In this document: positions 1 to 11,375 of the stretch, in pieces
Numbering within the stretch: position 1 is the stretch's first letter
How the letters are laid out: every line of letters starts with the position of its first letter
From: GCA-2683135 sp964507445
GTDB lineage: Bacteria; Planctomycetota; GCA-002687715
Reading direction: 5' to 3'
NCBI GenBank assembly: GCA_964507445.1
Contig: CAZDQF010000003.1
Location: 248,001 to 312,000, forward strand
Length of the DNA stretch: 64,000 nucleotides
Made by a program: the position numbers and the translations under genes
The notes under the pieces: model-generated
Seen by the model: only the letters and a program-made list of their open reading frames with translations
Database searches by the model: none
What the model was told of the DNA's origin: nothing

Positions 1-2
1 GG

Positions 3-149
3 GGGAACGAGCAGCCGTCCATCAGACGGGCCCCGATCATTCGGATCGACAATGCCCAGATCGAGTACCTGGAATCACCCGGCCGGTTCGAGAAGGAGGC
101 CCAGACTCCTCCCGGCGATCCTGTTGGCCGCGCTGACCGCCTGCGGTAG
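3..149 (+). CDS. Possible C-terminal end of an upstream gene (partial)
   Basis: From base 3 an open frame runs in from the window edge and stops at TAG 147-149. The translated tail (for example IIRIDNAQIEYLESP) has a balanced composition that looks coding. It overlaps the first ~98 bp of the TPR lipoprotein gene in another frame, which is a long overlap for two real genes. I do not recognise the family. Either this is the real end of an upstream gene, or the composition is chance. Confidence 0.3.
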   Translation, partial: GNEQPSIRRAPIIRIDNAQIEYLESPGRFEKEAQTPPGDPVGRADRLR

Positions 150-1071
150 CACGGACAACATCGTCACGCGCCAGGACTCGGAGGAGGTCCAGGAGAAGCT
201 GGAGGCGGCCCGCCTCCTCGCCTACGGCCTCGACCGCGCCGCGGCGTTCGAGGCCTTCCGGGAGTTGACCCTCAGCAACCCGGACTCCGTCGCCGCCTGG
301 GAAGGCGCGGTGGACACCGTCCCCTCGGCCCGCCGAACCGCGCTGCAGGCCCGGCTGGCAGCGCGCCTGGTTCCGTCGGAGAGTAGCCCTCGCAGCACCC
401 TGGCGCTGCAGACCCTCCATGCCTCCCTCATCGCAGACCTGGTGAACAGGGAGAAGGCCCTGACGCCGCTCACGGAGATCGGAGGACCGGACCGGGGTTG
501 GCCTCACGCGGCGCTGGGCGCCATCTTCCGGGAGCGCGGCAACAGCAAGGCCGCCCTGGGCGCCTTCGCTGACGCGGTCCGCAAGACCCCGGACCTGGCC
601 CGCGGATGGCGCGCCATCGCTGAGCTCTATGCCGTCAGCGGCCGCACCCGGCGCTCCATCGCCGCCTGGGAGCGGTACCTGAGGTTCCGCCCGGCAGACC
701 CTGACGCCCTGTTCAATCTCGCCTTCCTCCTGGTAAGGAAAGAGGATCGACCACGGGACGCCCAGCCTTACCTGGAACGCGCCCTCACGGTGCGACCGGA
801 TGACGCGGGCATCCTGGTGAACCTCGGCAGCGTCTGCCTCCTGCGCCGGGACCCCCAGCCGGACACGGCGGAGCGGTGCTTCCTCAAGGCCCTCGCCCTC
901 GCACCTCGGGACCCCACGGTCCACTACAACCTGGGCATCCTCTACGCGGACCACCGGGGCGCCCCCGACAAGGCCATCGGACACTTCCAGGAGTACCTGA
1001 GGCTGGGCGGCTCGGAGCGCACGCGGGTGAAGACCTGGGTGAAGGAGCTGAAGGAGGGGCGACGGCCTTGA
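52..1071 (+). CDS. TPR-repeat lipoprotein
   Basis: 339 residues. The N-terminus has a basic n-region, a hydrophobic stretch and a lipobox ending L-T-A-C with Cys31, so it is probably a lipidated envelope protein. The rest (about 45-335) is alpha-helical with tetratricopeptide-type repeats: alternating Ala/Leu-rich helices with D-P and Y-N-L-G turns, such as VHYNLGILYADH near the C-terminus. TPR proteins act as protein-protein scaffolds; the partner is unknown. The stop overlaps the TTG start of dtd by four bases (TTGA), so the two genes are probably translationally coupled. The start at 52 is chosen because it gives the complete signal peptide. Confidence 0.8.
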   Translation: MPRSSTWNHPAGSRRRPRLLPAILLAALTACGSTDNIVTRQDSEEVQEKLEAARLLAYGLDRAAAFEAFRELTLSNPDSVAAWEGAVDTVPSARRTALQARLAARLVPSESSPRSTLALQTLHASLIADLVNREKALTPLTEIGGPDRGWPHAALGAIFRERGNSKAALGAFADAVRKTPDLARGWRAIAELYAVSGRTRRSIAAWERYLRFRPADPDALFNLAFLLVRKEDRPRDAQPYLERALTVRPDDAGILVNLGSVCLLRRDPQPDTAERCFLKALALAPRDPTVHYNLGILYADHRGAPDKAIGHFQEYLRLGGSERTRVKTWVKELKEGRRP

Positions 1072-1523
1072 GGGTGGTGGTCCAGCGGGTGAGCCGGGCC
1101 GAGGTGCGCACCGCCGAGACGGACCCGGCGAGGATCGGCAGAGGGTTCCTCCTGCTGGTGGGCCTCGCTCGCGACGACACGGACAAGGAGCTGTCCTGGA
1201 TGGCCGCCAAGATCGCCGGGCTGCGGGTGTTCGCCGACGATGAGGGACGCATGAACAAGGACCTCCGTGACGTCGGCGGCGACTGCCTCGCCGTGTCCCA
1301 GTTCACGCTCCTGGGCGACGCCCGCAAGGGTCGCCGCCCGTCCTTCGTGGGCGCCATGGCGCCGGACGCGGCGGCGGACGCCTTCCGACGCTTCGTGGGC
1401 ATGCTCGAGGACACCACCGGACGCCCCGTGCCCACCGGTGTGTTCGGCGCTCACATGGACGTGGAGCTGCTCAACGACGGGCCCGTGACGCTGATCCTCG
1501 AGACTGCTAACGTCCTCACATGA
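1068..1523 (+). CDS. dtd: D-aminoacyl-tRNA deacylase
   Basis: 151 residues, close to the usual ~145. The enzyme hydrolyses D-aminoacyl-tRNA (and misacylated Gly-tRNA-Ala) to protect translation in the cytoplasm. Visible family motifs are the N-terminal VVVQRVSRAEV, SQFTLLGD in the middle, and the C-terminal GVFGAHMDVELLNDGPVTL, whose N-D-G-P segment contains the Gly-cisPro active-site element. The frame is open further upstream, but homology begins at TTG 1068, which overlaps the TPR stop as TTGA. The stop overlaps the trpS ATG (ATGA at 1520-1523). TPR-dtd-trpS therefore looks like one tightly coupled operon. Confidence 0.95.
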   Translation: MRVVVQRVSRAEVRTAETDPARIGRGFLLLVGLARDDTDKELSWMAAKIAGLRVFADDEGRMNKDLRDVGGDCLAVSQFTLLGDARKGRRPSFVGAMAPDAAADAFRRFVGMLEDTTGRPVPTGVFGAHMDVELLNDGPVTLILETANVLT

Positions 1524-2491
1524 CCCGCTATCTGTCCGGAGTCCAGCCGTCCGGTCGCCCCCACCTGGGGAACTACCTGGGCGCCATCCAGCAGCACATC
1601 GCGCTGCAGCAGCAAGGCGACGCCTACTACTTCATCGCGGACTACCACGCCCTCACCACGGTCCAGGACGCGGCGACCCTACGAGACCACGTCAACGACC
1701 TGGCCTGCACCTACCTGGCCCTGGGCCTGGACCCTGACCGCACCGTCTTCTGGCGACAGAGCGACGTCCCTGAGGTCACGGAGCTCACGTGGCTGCTGTC
1801 CACCAGCATCGGCATGGGCCTGCTGGAGCGCGGGCACAGCTACAAGGACAAGGTCCAGAAGGGCATCAAACCCAGCGCCGGTCTCTTCTTCTACCCGGTG
1901 CTCATGGCCGCGGACATCCTGGCCTACGACGCCGACTTCGTGCCGGTGGGCAAGGACCAGGTGCAGCACGTCGAGTTCGCGCAGGACATGGCCGGGGCGT
2001 TCAACGCGCTCTACGGCGAGGTGCTCAAGCGGCCGGAGTGGAAGCTCTCCGAGAGCCCGCGGGTGGTCGGGCTCGACGGCGAGAAGATGAGCAAGAGCTA
2101 CGGCAACGACCTCTGGATCTTCGAAGAGGGCAAGGCCCTGAAGAAGCGGGTCGGCAAGATCCCCACCGACTCCCGTCCTCCGGACGAACCGAAGGAGCCC
2201 GAGGGCATGCTGATCTTCGACTGGCTCGAGATGCTCTGCCCCGAGGACGAGTTCAAGGAGCTCTGTCGGCGGTCCCGCGAAGGCGGCGAGGACGGCCCCG
2301 GGTACGGCGAGCTGAAGAAGCGTGTCATGGAGGGGATGGAATCCCTGTTCGGACCTGCCCGTGCCGAGTACCAGCGGTTGAGAGCGGACAACGCTCGCGT
2401 GAACGGCGTGCTGCTGGACGGCGCGGCGCGCGCACGGGCCCACGCCATCAAGGTCCGGGACCGCGCCTACGTGGCCTGCGGCCTCAGGTGA
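1520..2491 (+). CDS. trpS: Tryptophanyl-tRNA synthetase
   Basis: 323 residues, normal for bacterial TrpRS. It charges tRNA-Trp with tryptophan using ATP. Class I signatures are present: the HIGH-type element PSGRPHLGNYLGA near the N-terminus and the KMSKS loop as GEKMSKSYGN around residue 190. The start ATG overlaps the dtd stop. The last 25 bp overlap the 3' end of ribE on the opposite strand (convergent). Confidence 0.97.
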   Translation: MTRYLSGVQPSGRPHLGNYLGAIQQHIALQQQGDAYYFIADYHALTTVQDAATLRDHVNDLACTYLALGLDPDRTVFWRQSDVPEVTELTWLLSTSIGMGLLERGHSYKDKVQKGIKPSAGLFFYPVLMAADILAYDADFVPVGKDQVQHVEFAQDMAGAFNALYGEVLKRPEWKLSESPRVVGLDGEKMSKSYGNDLWIFEEGKALKKRVGKIPTDSRPPDEPKEPEGMLIFDWLEMLCPEDEFKELCRRSREGGEDGPGYGELKKRVMEGMESLFGPARAEYQRLRADNARVNGVLLDGAARARAHAIKVRDRAYVACGLR

Positions 2492-3075
2492 TCGACCAGC
2501 CGCAGCACCCACTTACCGATCATGTCCATCTCCAGGTGGACGCGGTCTCCCACGACCAGGCTGCCCAACGTGGTGACCGCGAGGGTGTGAGGGATCAGGC
2601 TGACCTTGGCCCGGCCTTCGCCCACCCCCGAGATGGTGAGGCTGACCCCGTCGATGGCGATGGAGCCCTTGGGGATGACCAGCTCGGAGAGCTCGCCAGG
2701 CAGGGTGATGGAGATGTCCGTCTGGCCCTCGTTGAGCAGGTCCACCGCGGCCACGTCACCGACGCCGTCGATGTGTCCGGAGACGAAGTGCCCCCCGAGC
2801 CTGTCCCCCACGCGCAGGCTCCTCTCCACGTTCCGCTCGTCACCCACGGCCACCCCACCGAACGTGGTCAGACCCAGGGTCTCATCCATCAGGTGGAAGG
2901 TCGCCACTCCTTCGGCCAGGTGCTCCACGGTGAGGCAGCAGCCGGACACGGCGATGGAATCCCCCACCGCCACACCCTCGGCCAGGGGGCCGAGATCCAG
3001 GCCAAGGGCCAGGCCCCCGGCCGAGCGATCGGCCCGCACCACTTGCCGACGATCCTCCACTATCCCGGTGAACAT
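2467..3075 (-). CDS. ribE: Riboflavin synthase, alpha chain
   Basis: 202 residues. It catalyses dismutation of two 6,7-dimethyl-8-ribityllumazine molecules to riboflavin. The start is ATG 3075, giving the family N-terminus MFTGIVE, although the frame is open further upstream. The two duplicated lumazine-binding barrels are visible: residues ~1-95 with GDSIAVSGCCLTV and ~96-190 with KGSIAIDGVSLTI. The stop lies inside the 3' end of trpS on the other strand. No other rib genes are in the window. Confidence 0.95.
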   Translation of the reverse strand: MFTGIVEDRRQVVRADRSAGGLALGLDLGPLAEGVAVGDSIAVSGCCLTVEHLAEGVATFHLMDETLGLTTFGGVAVGDERNVERSLRVGDRLGGHFVSGHIDGVGDVAAVDLLNEGQTDISITLPGELSELVIPKGSIAIDGVSLTISGVGEGRAKVSLIPHTLAVTTLGSLVVGDRVHLEMDMIGKWVLRLVDHLRPQAT

Positions 3076-3276
3076 GGAGCGATGGTACGCTCCATGCGGG
3101 GGGCGACCAAGCCCCAAGTCCATGCCACCCCATGACTTCCATCCACCCACGGGTTCCCGGGCGCGGCCCCTCCCAGGTCGCTTGATGGTAGGGGGTGAGG
3201 TCGTACTATGTGGGCTCGCCAAACCGCGTTCGGGAAAGTACTTCCGGCGCGGGTGGGGGTCCTGAGGGGCCGCGGT

Positions 3277-3969
3277 ATGCGGGTCGATATCCTGAGCATC
3301 TTCCCAGCCATGTTCGATGGCTTCCTTGGGGAAAGCATGGTCCGGATAGCCCGAGAGAAGGGTCTGCTTGAGGTCTTTCTCCACGACTTCCGTGGGTTCG
3401 CCGAGGGGCCACGCCGGTCCGTGGACGACAAGCCGTTCGGCGGAGGACCGGGGATGGTGCTGAAACCCGAGCCGGTGTTCGCGTGCCTCGACTCGCTCCT
3501 GAGGGAGCTGGGAGAGGACGCGGCCCCTCGGATGATCATCCCCTCCCCCGTCGGCCGCCGGCTTGACCAGCGGCTCGCGCGTGAGCTCTCGAGGGAATCA
3601 CACCTCGTCGTGTGTTGCGGTCGGTACGAGGGCTACGACGAGCGCATCGTCGACGCCTTCGGCTTCGAGGAGATCTCCATAGGTGATTACATCGTGACCG
3701 GTGGGGAGGTCCCCGCCATGGTGTTGGTGGACGCGGTGACGCGGTTGCTTCCGGGGGTGCTCGGCCATGATCTTTCGGCCATCGAGGACTCCTTCGAGGG
3801 ACCGTTGCTCGACCACCCGCACTACACGAGGCCCGCTGAGTACCGCGGGATGAAGGTGCCCGAGATCCTGTTGTCCGGAGACCACGCGAAGGTGGAAGCG
3901 TGGCGCAAGGCGCAGTCTCTCGAGCGGACAAGGCAGAGACGACCGGATCTCCTGGGGGACCCGGAGTGA
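3277..3969 (+). CDS. trmD: tRNA (guanine37-N1)-methyltransferase
   Basis: 230 residues. SPOUT-class enzyme that methylates G37 of tRNAs using S-adenosylmethionine, preventing frameshifting. Motifs: MRVDILSIFPAMF at the start, KPFGGGPGMV, the knotted SAM site CCGRYEGYDERI followed by SIGDYIVTGGE, and DHPHYTRP near the C-terminus. ATG 3277 gives the canonical N-terminus and has a G-rich Shine-Dalgarno-like stretch upstream. rplS follows 18 bp downstream. The usual trmD partners rpsP and rimM are not upstream; ribE sits there on the other strand. Confidence 0.97.
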   Translation: MRVDILSIFPAMFDGFLGESMVRIAREKGLLEVFLHDFRGFAEGPRRSVDDKPFGGGPGMVLKPEPVFACLDSLLRELGEDAAPRMIIPSPVGRRLDQRLARELSRESHLVVCCGRYEGYDERIVDAFGFEEISIGDYIVTGGEVPAMVLVDAVTRLLPGVLGHDLSAIEDSFEGPLLDHPHYTRPAEYRGMKVPEILLSGDHAKVEAWRKAQSLERTRQRRPDLLGDPE

Positions 3970-3987
3970 GCCAAGAAGGACAGGACC

Positions 3988-4356
3988 ATGAGACGCTACC
4001 TCGACACCGAGAATGAGAACCTCCGCAAGGAACCGCTCCCCGAATTCGAAGTGGGGGACACCGTGGACGTCCAGGTCCAGATCAAGGAAGGCGACAAGGA
4101 GCGCATCCAGATCTTCAACGGCACGGTGATCGGGCGGCGTGGCGGCGGCCTCGGCGAGAGCTTCACCGTGCGCCGGATCGTCCAGGGGGAGGGCGTGGAG
4201 CGCACCTTCCCGGTCAACTCCCCCAAGGTGGCGGGGCTGACCGTGAAGACCAAGGCGGTGGTCCGCCGCGCCAAGCTGTACTACCTGCGTGACCGGACCG
4301 GCAAGGGGACGCGACTCCGCGAGCGCCTCGGGGCCAGGCCCAGCAAGAGCAAGTAG
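3988..4356 (+). CDS. rplS: 50S ribosomal protein L19
   Basis: 122 residues, typical of L19, which sits at the 30S-50S interface. Recognised by PEFEVGDTVDVQVQIKEG, the IFNGTVIGRRGGG loop and the C-terminal RAKLYYLRDRTGKGTRLRE. An AGGACAGG-like ribosome binding site precedes ATG 3988. It follows trmD closely, the classic order, and secDF follows after 14 bp. Confidence 0.97.
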   Translation: MRRYLDTENENLRKEPLPEFEVGDTVDVQVQIKEGDKERIQIFNGTVIGRRGGGLGESFTVRRIVQGEGVERTFPVNSPKVAGLTVKTKAVVRRAKLYYLRDRTGKGTRLRERLGARPSKSK

Positions 4357-4370
4357 CGAGAGGATAAACG

Positions 4371-7415
<3,045 letters not shown>

Positions 7416-7425
7416 GCTGGCCTCC

Positions 7426-7890
7426 ATGGGTCAACTCGTCGTCGCGGTGACGTTGCTGTGCCTCGCCCTCCTCGTGGGGGTGGGGTTCTGGCTGGAGGTG
7501 GGCTCGGATCTCCTGAGCCCGGACTCCCCCATGGACGTCGGCTCCGACACCGGCATGCCCTCCGATGGTCAGGACGGCAACGTCGTGGTCACCCTCGGCA
7601 GGGGGAAGAAGTTCAACACTCCCCCCCCTGACCCCCTCGACCAGGAGGACTGGAAGACCGGGGGGGCGCGGCTCACCAAGGAAGAGAGGTCCCAGGTGAA
7701 CCAGCAGGGTTACCTGCCCTACGTGGTCCAGAAGGGCGACACCCTCTCCAGCCTGTCCCAGCGCTACCTCGGCACGACCACACTCTGGAGCCAGATCATG
7801 GCCCATAACCGGGTCAAGCTCATGCGGCCCCAGGACCTCAGGGAAGGGATGGAGCTGCGCATCCCCCTCTGGCTCAAGAAGGACTTCTGA
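7426..7890 (+). CDS. Membrane-anchored LysM-domain protein
   Basis: 154 residues. Residues ~3-24 form one hydrophobic membrane segment. An acidic, Pro-rich linker follows, and then a LysM domain at about 98-148, running from YVVQKGDTLSSLSQRYLG to MELRIP. LysM binds N-acetylglucosamine-containing glycans such as peptidoglycan, so this is probably an inner-membrane protein reaching the wall. It is co-directional with secDF (10-bp gap) and convergent with the amidase gene. Confidence 0.85.
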   Translation: MGQLVVAVTLLCLALLVGVGFWLEVGSDLLSPDSPMDVGSDTGMPSDGQDGNVVVTLGRGKKFNTPPPDPLDQEDWKTGGARLTKEERSQVNQQGYLPYVVQKGDTLSSLSQRYLGTTTLWSQIMAHNRVKLMRPQDLREGMELRIPLWLKKDF

Positions 7891-7899
7891 GCACCCCCG

Positions 7900-9060
7900 C
7901 TACAGACCGGGTACGGAGACCCGATCCGCCTGGACCGCGCTCCGCAAGCTGGTGATGTAACGACTCAGGTGCCGACCCGGACAGGCCGTACCGCTGCCCG
8001 TGTGGGCCTTCAACACCTGCCCGTGTCCGCGGATCTGATCCGGAGAGATGTCGTTGGCCGAGCACAACCAACGCACCAACGCCGTCAACGAGGCCTTCTG
8101 CGCCGCGCTCGGAGGGTAGCGATCGAAGTTCCCCACCAACGCCACGCCGATGTTATGCCGGTTGGCGGCCCGGCTCCCAGCATGAGCCCCCTGCCACCGC
8201 AGCTCGCGCCCCTCCCAGACACGACCCTGCCGATCGATGACAAAGTGGTAACCGATGTCGGCCCAACGGCGGCCGTTCTGGTGATCCGACTGCAGCGCCC
8301 TCAGCAACGCCGCGTTGGAGACCTCCGACGCCGCAGGCAAACGCTTGGTGGCAGTGTGATGCAAGGTGATCCGGGAGACGCCGCCCATGGGCTCGGGGTT
8401 CCCTCGGGCCCTCACCGGACGCGCTCGCCAGGCTCGGCGCGTGAGGATGCCCGGTGACGGCACCAGCACAGGCGCCTCCTCCGCGGGCTCCACGGACTCG
8501 GAGACCGACTCCTCCACGGCCCCTGCTGACCTGGCCGCCTCCGCAAGCAACCCCAACTCCGTATCCAGGGCCACCAACCCACGGACCTCCGACAAGGCGA
8601 CCCGGGCCCGCAAGGCCCGGGCCTTCTCCGCATCCCCGAGGGCCAGCCAGGATCGAGCCTGCCCCACATGAACCCTCGCCAGCAGGGCTACGCTCTCCGC
8701 GTCACCCTCAGCGTCGTCAAATCGAGCCCGAGCCAGGTACGGGTCCTGGCGGCCCAGGGCCACCTCCCCCAACCGGAGATTGGCCTGGCATCGAACGGAA
8801 GGAACCGCGGCGTCACGGGCTCGCCAATAAGCGGAGAGGCCATCCTCCTCCCTCCCGAGGCGGCGGCACACGTCCCCCAGCACCAGCTCCGCGGCGCCGT
8901 CCCTACGCTCCACCGCCTCCAGCACATTCAGCGCTCCCGCCGCCCGACCCGCGTCGAGCAACGCCTGCGCCTCCCCCGCCGGGTCCCCGGAGACCTCCGG
9001 CTTCGGCGTCGCGCACCCCGCCAACAGGATCACCAGCAAACACCCGAGAACCCGCCCCAT
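7900..9060 (-). CDS. N-acetylmuramoyl-L-alanine amidase lipoprotein (amidase_2/PGRP type)
   Basis: 386 residues. Lipoprotein signal with lipobox LAGC (Cys16), a helical TPR-like N-terminal half (~30-190), then an amidase_2/PGRP domain at about 220-380. Domain hallmarks are ITLHHTAT (zinc ligand His), DIGYHFVIDRQGRVWEGR, NIGVALVGNFD and the late His...TACPG segment that supplies the remaining metal ligands. It should cleave the amide bond between MurNAc and the stem peptide. ATG 9060 is chosen over TTG 9096 because a GGGGGGAG ribosome binding site sits just upstream and the lipobox then lies at the usual distance. Confidence 0.88.
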   Translation of the reverse strand: MGRVLGCLLVILLAGCATPKPEVSGDPAGEAQALLDAGRAAGALNVLEAVERRDGAAELVLGDVCRRLGREEDGLSAYWRARDAAVPSVRCQANLRLGEVALGRQDPYLARARFDDAEGDAESVALLARVHVGQARSWLALGDAEKARALRARVALSEVRGLVALDTELGLLAEAARSAGAVEESVSESVEPAEEAPVLVPSPGILTRRAWRARPVRARGNPEPMGGVSRITLHHTATKRLPAASEVSNAALLRALQSDHQNGRRWADIGYHFVIDRQGRVWEGRELRWQGAHAGSRAANRHNIGVALVGNFDRYPPSAAQKASLTALVRWLCSANDISPDQIRGHGQVLKAHTGSGTACPGRHLSRYITSLRSAVQADRVSVPGL

Positions 9061-9146
9061 CGCCTGCTCCCCCCAGAACTTCAGTTTTGCCCGCAACCGA
9101 GCCGACAGATCCTAACCGGGGGGGAATTCCACCGCCTACGGGGCCC

Positions 9147-9175
9147 TTGAGCGCCCCTCCGGGCGGCCCTATAAT
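9147..9175 (+). promoter_or_regulatory. Sigma-70-type promoter of tRNA-Gly
   Basis: -35 TTGAGC at 9147-9152, a 17-bp spacer and -10 TATAAT at 9170-9175. Transcription would begin near 9182, about five bases before the tRNA. Confidence 0.8.
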
Positions 9176-9186
9176 CCCCACCGCAT

Positions 9187-9258
9187 GCGGGTGTAGCTCA
9201 GTGGTAGAGCGTCACGTTGCCAACGTGAATGTCGTGAGTTCAAGTCTCATCACCCGCT
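9187..9258 (+). tRNA. tRNA-Gly (anticodon GCC)
   Basis: The cloverleaf reads directly. Acceptor GCGGGTG (9187-9193) pairs with CACCCGC (9251-9257), with discriminator T9258. The D-arm is GCTC...GAGC, the anticodon stem TCACG/CGTGA flanks loop TTGCCAA with anticodon GCC at 9219-9221, and the T-arm is GTGAG-TTCAAGT-CTCAT with one G-T pair. CCA is not encoded. Decodes GGC/GGU. Confidence 0.95.
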
Positions 9259-9269
9259 CTTTCAAGAGG

Positions 9270-9290
9270 CCGGAGAGCAAAGCTCTCCGG
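9270..9290 (+). terminator. Perfect hairpin downstream of tRNA-Gly
   Basis: A 9-bp perfect stem, CCGGAGAGC / GCTCTCCGG, around an AAA loop, 11 bases after the tRNA. The bases that follow are hidden by the assembly gap. In the intact copy of this motif (9535-9555) the hairpin is followed by CCTCTTTCTG, a modest T-rich tract. It could be a terminator or simply part of the repeat. Confidence 0.4.
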
Positions 9291-9390
9291 NNNNNNNNNN
9301 NNNNNNNNNNNNNNNNNNNNNNNNNNNNNNNNNNNNNNNNNNNNNNNNNNNNNNNNNNNNNNNNNNNNNNNNNNNNNNNNNNNNNNNNNN
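9291..9390. other. Assembly gap (100 N)
   Basis: Scaffold gap of exactly 100 N within the repeat array. The left edge ends in the hairpin arm CTCTCCGG and the right edge begins CCTCTTTCTG. The two are directly joined in the intact copy near 9536-9553, so little sequence may be missing, or further repeat units may have collapsed here. Confidence 0.95.
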
Positions 9391-9445
9391 CCTCTTTCTG
9401 TTCGCGGGTCACGCGATCGCAGAGCCTCGCGCTCATCCGCTACGC
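9391..9445 (+). repeat. Direct repeat copy A (55 bp) of post-tRNA array
   Basis: Identical to 9544-9598, with a period of 153 bp. It is followed by a TACGC run (three copies at 9441-9455) and a 7-bp-stem hairpin at 9472-9491 (CGCGGCG / CGCCGCG). On the + strand the flank reads R-R-K-A-A-A-K-K-S-L-H-N, echoed after copy B as R-R-K-A-A-A-K-K-A-L-R-N. There is no convincing gene. Confidence 0.85.
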
Positions 9446-9543
9446 TACGCTACGCGGACTTGAGACTGTGCCGCGGCGCAAAGCCGCCGCGAAGAAGTCT
9501 CTCCACAACCACGTCCAACACACTCCAGAGCGAAGCTCTCCGG

Positions 9544-9598
9544 CCTCTTTCTGTTCGCGGGTCACGCGATCGCAGAGCCTCGCGCTCATCCGCTACGC
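9544..9598 (+). repeat. Direct repeat copy B (55 bp) of post-tRNA array
   Basis: Second copy of the 55-bp element. It is preceded by the hairpin-like GAGCGAAGCTCTCCGG and followed by a diverged copy of the CGCGGCG hairpin. The array ends about 9660, just before the stop codon of the MAM-domain gene on the other strand. Confidence 0.85.
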
Positions 9599-9676
9599 AT
9601 CCGCGGACAGGAGACGGTGACGCGGCGCAAGGCCGCCGCGAAGAAGGCTCTGCGCAACCCTATTCGGTGTGACGCG

Positions 9677-11239
9677 TCAGTTGACCGCCACCGTGTCGAT
9701 GGCGAGGTCGCCGGTGAAGCTGGTGCCGGAGAGGTATTGGAAGCGGATGGCGACCGTGGTGCCGGTGATGTTGTGGAAGAAGGGGACGGAGACCGTGGTC
9801 CATTCGGTGAGGCCCTGGGATTGGGTGGGGTCTGCTCCGGTCCAGGTGACGGGGGTCCCGGAGGTGGCGTCGGTGATGGGGATGAAGCCGAGTCCGGTGC
9901 CGTCGTCGATGAAGAGGCTGAGGGTGCCGGTGGTGGCACCGATGCGGCTGAGGGCGAAGGTGAGGGTGCCGGTGAAGCCAGGGACCTGGGTGAGGTCGTA
10001 GGCGCAGGTGTCGAGGGTGAAGGTGCTGTTGGTGTTGCCGCCGGAGGTTTCGCAGTACATGTAGTTGGCGCCGCTGTCCGCGGAGGTGGGGCCCGTGCCG
10101 CTGGAGGGCGTGCCGCCGGAGTTCACGGACCAGGCGGGGGTCCCGCCGTTGCTCCATCCGATGGGCGCGCTGCCGATCCCGGTGTTGATGTTGTCGAAGT
10201 TGGAGCTGATGTTGCAGCCCGCCGCCACGTACTCGCAGGCGTGGCTGATGGAGAAACCGACGAGACTCGTGGGGTCCAGGACCACCATCTGTCCCGCGCC
10301 CATGAGGGGAACCGGGGACGAGAACGGGATGCTGAACGAGGGGGCCGGGAAGGCCGTGGTGGACAGGTTCGGAGCCACGCCGCCGTTGAGGTAGCTCATG
10401 CTCGGGTCCGTGATGTCGATGTTGACGGTCTGGAAACCGAGCACCAACTGCAGGGCGTTCAGGCTCTGGGTCGCGCCGGGCACCAGGAGGCCGATGTCGT
10501 AGGGCGCCCCCACGTTGGTGCTGGCCAGGTCGATGGACTCAGGGGTGCCGATGGACGAGGCCTGGAGGATCGGACCGAAAGGCCCCGGGTCCGGACGACC
10601 GTTGAGGGTCATGCTCGCGCCGGCCTGGTTGATCTGGTATTCCCCCGGAGGGCTGGGCAGCGTGCATCCGACGCCGGGTGGGTTGAGTCCCACCTCGTAG
10701 AGCATGGTCCCGTTCCAGTTACGGGTGGTGTTGGCGGTGAAACCGCCCGGGCTGCAGATCCCACCTCCGCCAAGGATGGACACGTCCGCGTTACTGGCCT
10801 CCAGGCTGCCGTAGGACGTGCCGTTGGTGTAACGGATCACGGGGGAGCTGGCCAAGGTCTTCTCGATGACGAAGCCCTGGGTCGTCCCGGCGGGGATCTG
10901 ATACCCCAGGTTGAGGTTGAGAGGTGTCGGCACCCCGAGTCCGGACCCCACCACGGTCGTGGACCCCAGCAGCGTCCAGGCTGCAGCGTTGCCCTGATTG
11001 GTGAGCCAGGAACCGCCGCCGGTCACGGCCCACACGTTGATGGTCGACGCCGGGTTGCCAGCGTCCAGATGGATATCGAAGGAGCAGACCGTGATGTCGT
11101 TGGTGGCGACCACGTCGAACAGATTGCCGTAGCAGGCGTTGCCCGCGGTGTAGTACGTGGTGATTTGGCTCTGATACTGGGCCAGGACGCTGCACGAGAG
11201 CACGGAGACGAAACAGACAAGGCGAGCGAGTGTCGACAT
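9677..11239 (-). CDS. Secreted protein with C-terminal MAM-like domain
   Basis: 520 residues. ATG 11239 is preceded by a GGGAGGA ribosome binding site and starts a signal peptide ending near S-V-L-A-Q (about residue 20). The N-terminal half is beta-rich and Gly/Asn/Thr-rich, with paired cysteines. The C-terminal ~170 residues resemble a MAM/jelly-roll adhesion domain: F-D-N-I-N-T-G near its start, Y-M-Y-C-E-T, FTLDTCAYDLTQVPG, a LTFALSRIG strand and DLAIDTVAVN at the end. Probably a surface or extracellular binding protein; its ligand is unknown. Longer upstream starts give a basic extension with no ribosome binding site and are rejected. Confidence 0.8.
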   Translation of the reverse strand: MSTLARLVCFVSVLSCSVLAQYQSQITTYYTAGNACYGNLFDVVATNDITVCSFDIHLDAGNPASTINVWAVTGGGSWLTNQGNAAAWTLLGSTTVVGSGLGVPTPLNLNLGYQIPAGTTQGFVIEKTLASSPVIRYTNGTSYGSLEASNADVSILGGGGICSPGGFTANTTRNWNGTMLYEVGLNPPGVGCTLPSPPGEYQINQAGASMTLNGRPDPGPFGPILQASSIGTPESIDLASTNVGAPYDIGLLVPGATQSLNALQLVLGFQTVNIDITDPSMSYLNGGVAPNLSTTAFPAPSFSIPFSSPVPLMGAGQMVVLDPTSLVGFSISHACEYVAAGCNISSNFDNINTGIGSAPIGWSNGGTPAWSVNSGGTPSSGTGPTSADSGANYMYCETSGGNTNSTFTLDTCAYDLTQVPGFTGTLTFALSRIGATTGTLSLFIDDGTGLGFIPITDATSGTPVTWTGADPTQSQGLTEWTTVSVPFFHNITGTTVAIRFQYLSGTSFTGDLAIDTVAVN

Positions 11240-11375
11240 GGCAGTCCTCCCGTCCCAACATCCTACCGCACGGTCGTTCGGACATGGGGCACGACTGGAC
11301 GTCAGTCTACGGGACCTCTGATCTCTCTGGAGCGCAGGCACTTGGAGAGGTGAGCCCGACTCGCGGATGGACTGA

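Noticed and set aside
7900..9096. TTG 9096 as amidase start
   Set aside because: ATG 9060 has a GGGGGGAG site and puts the lipobox at Cys16.
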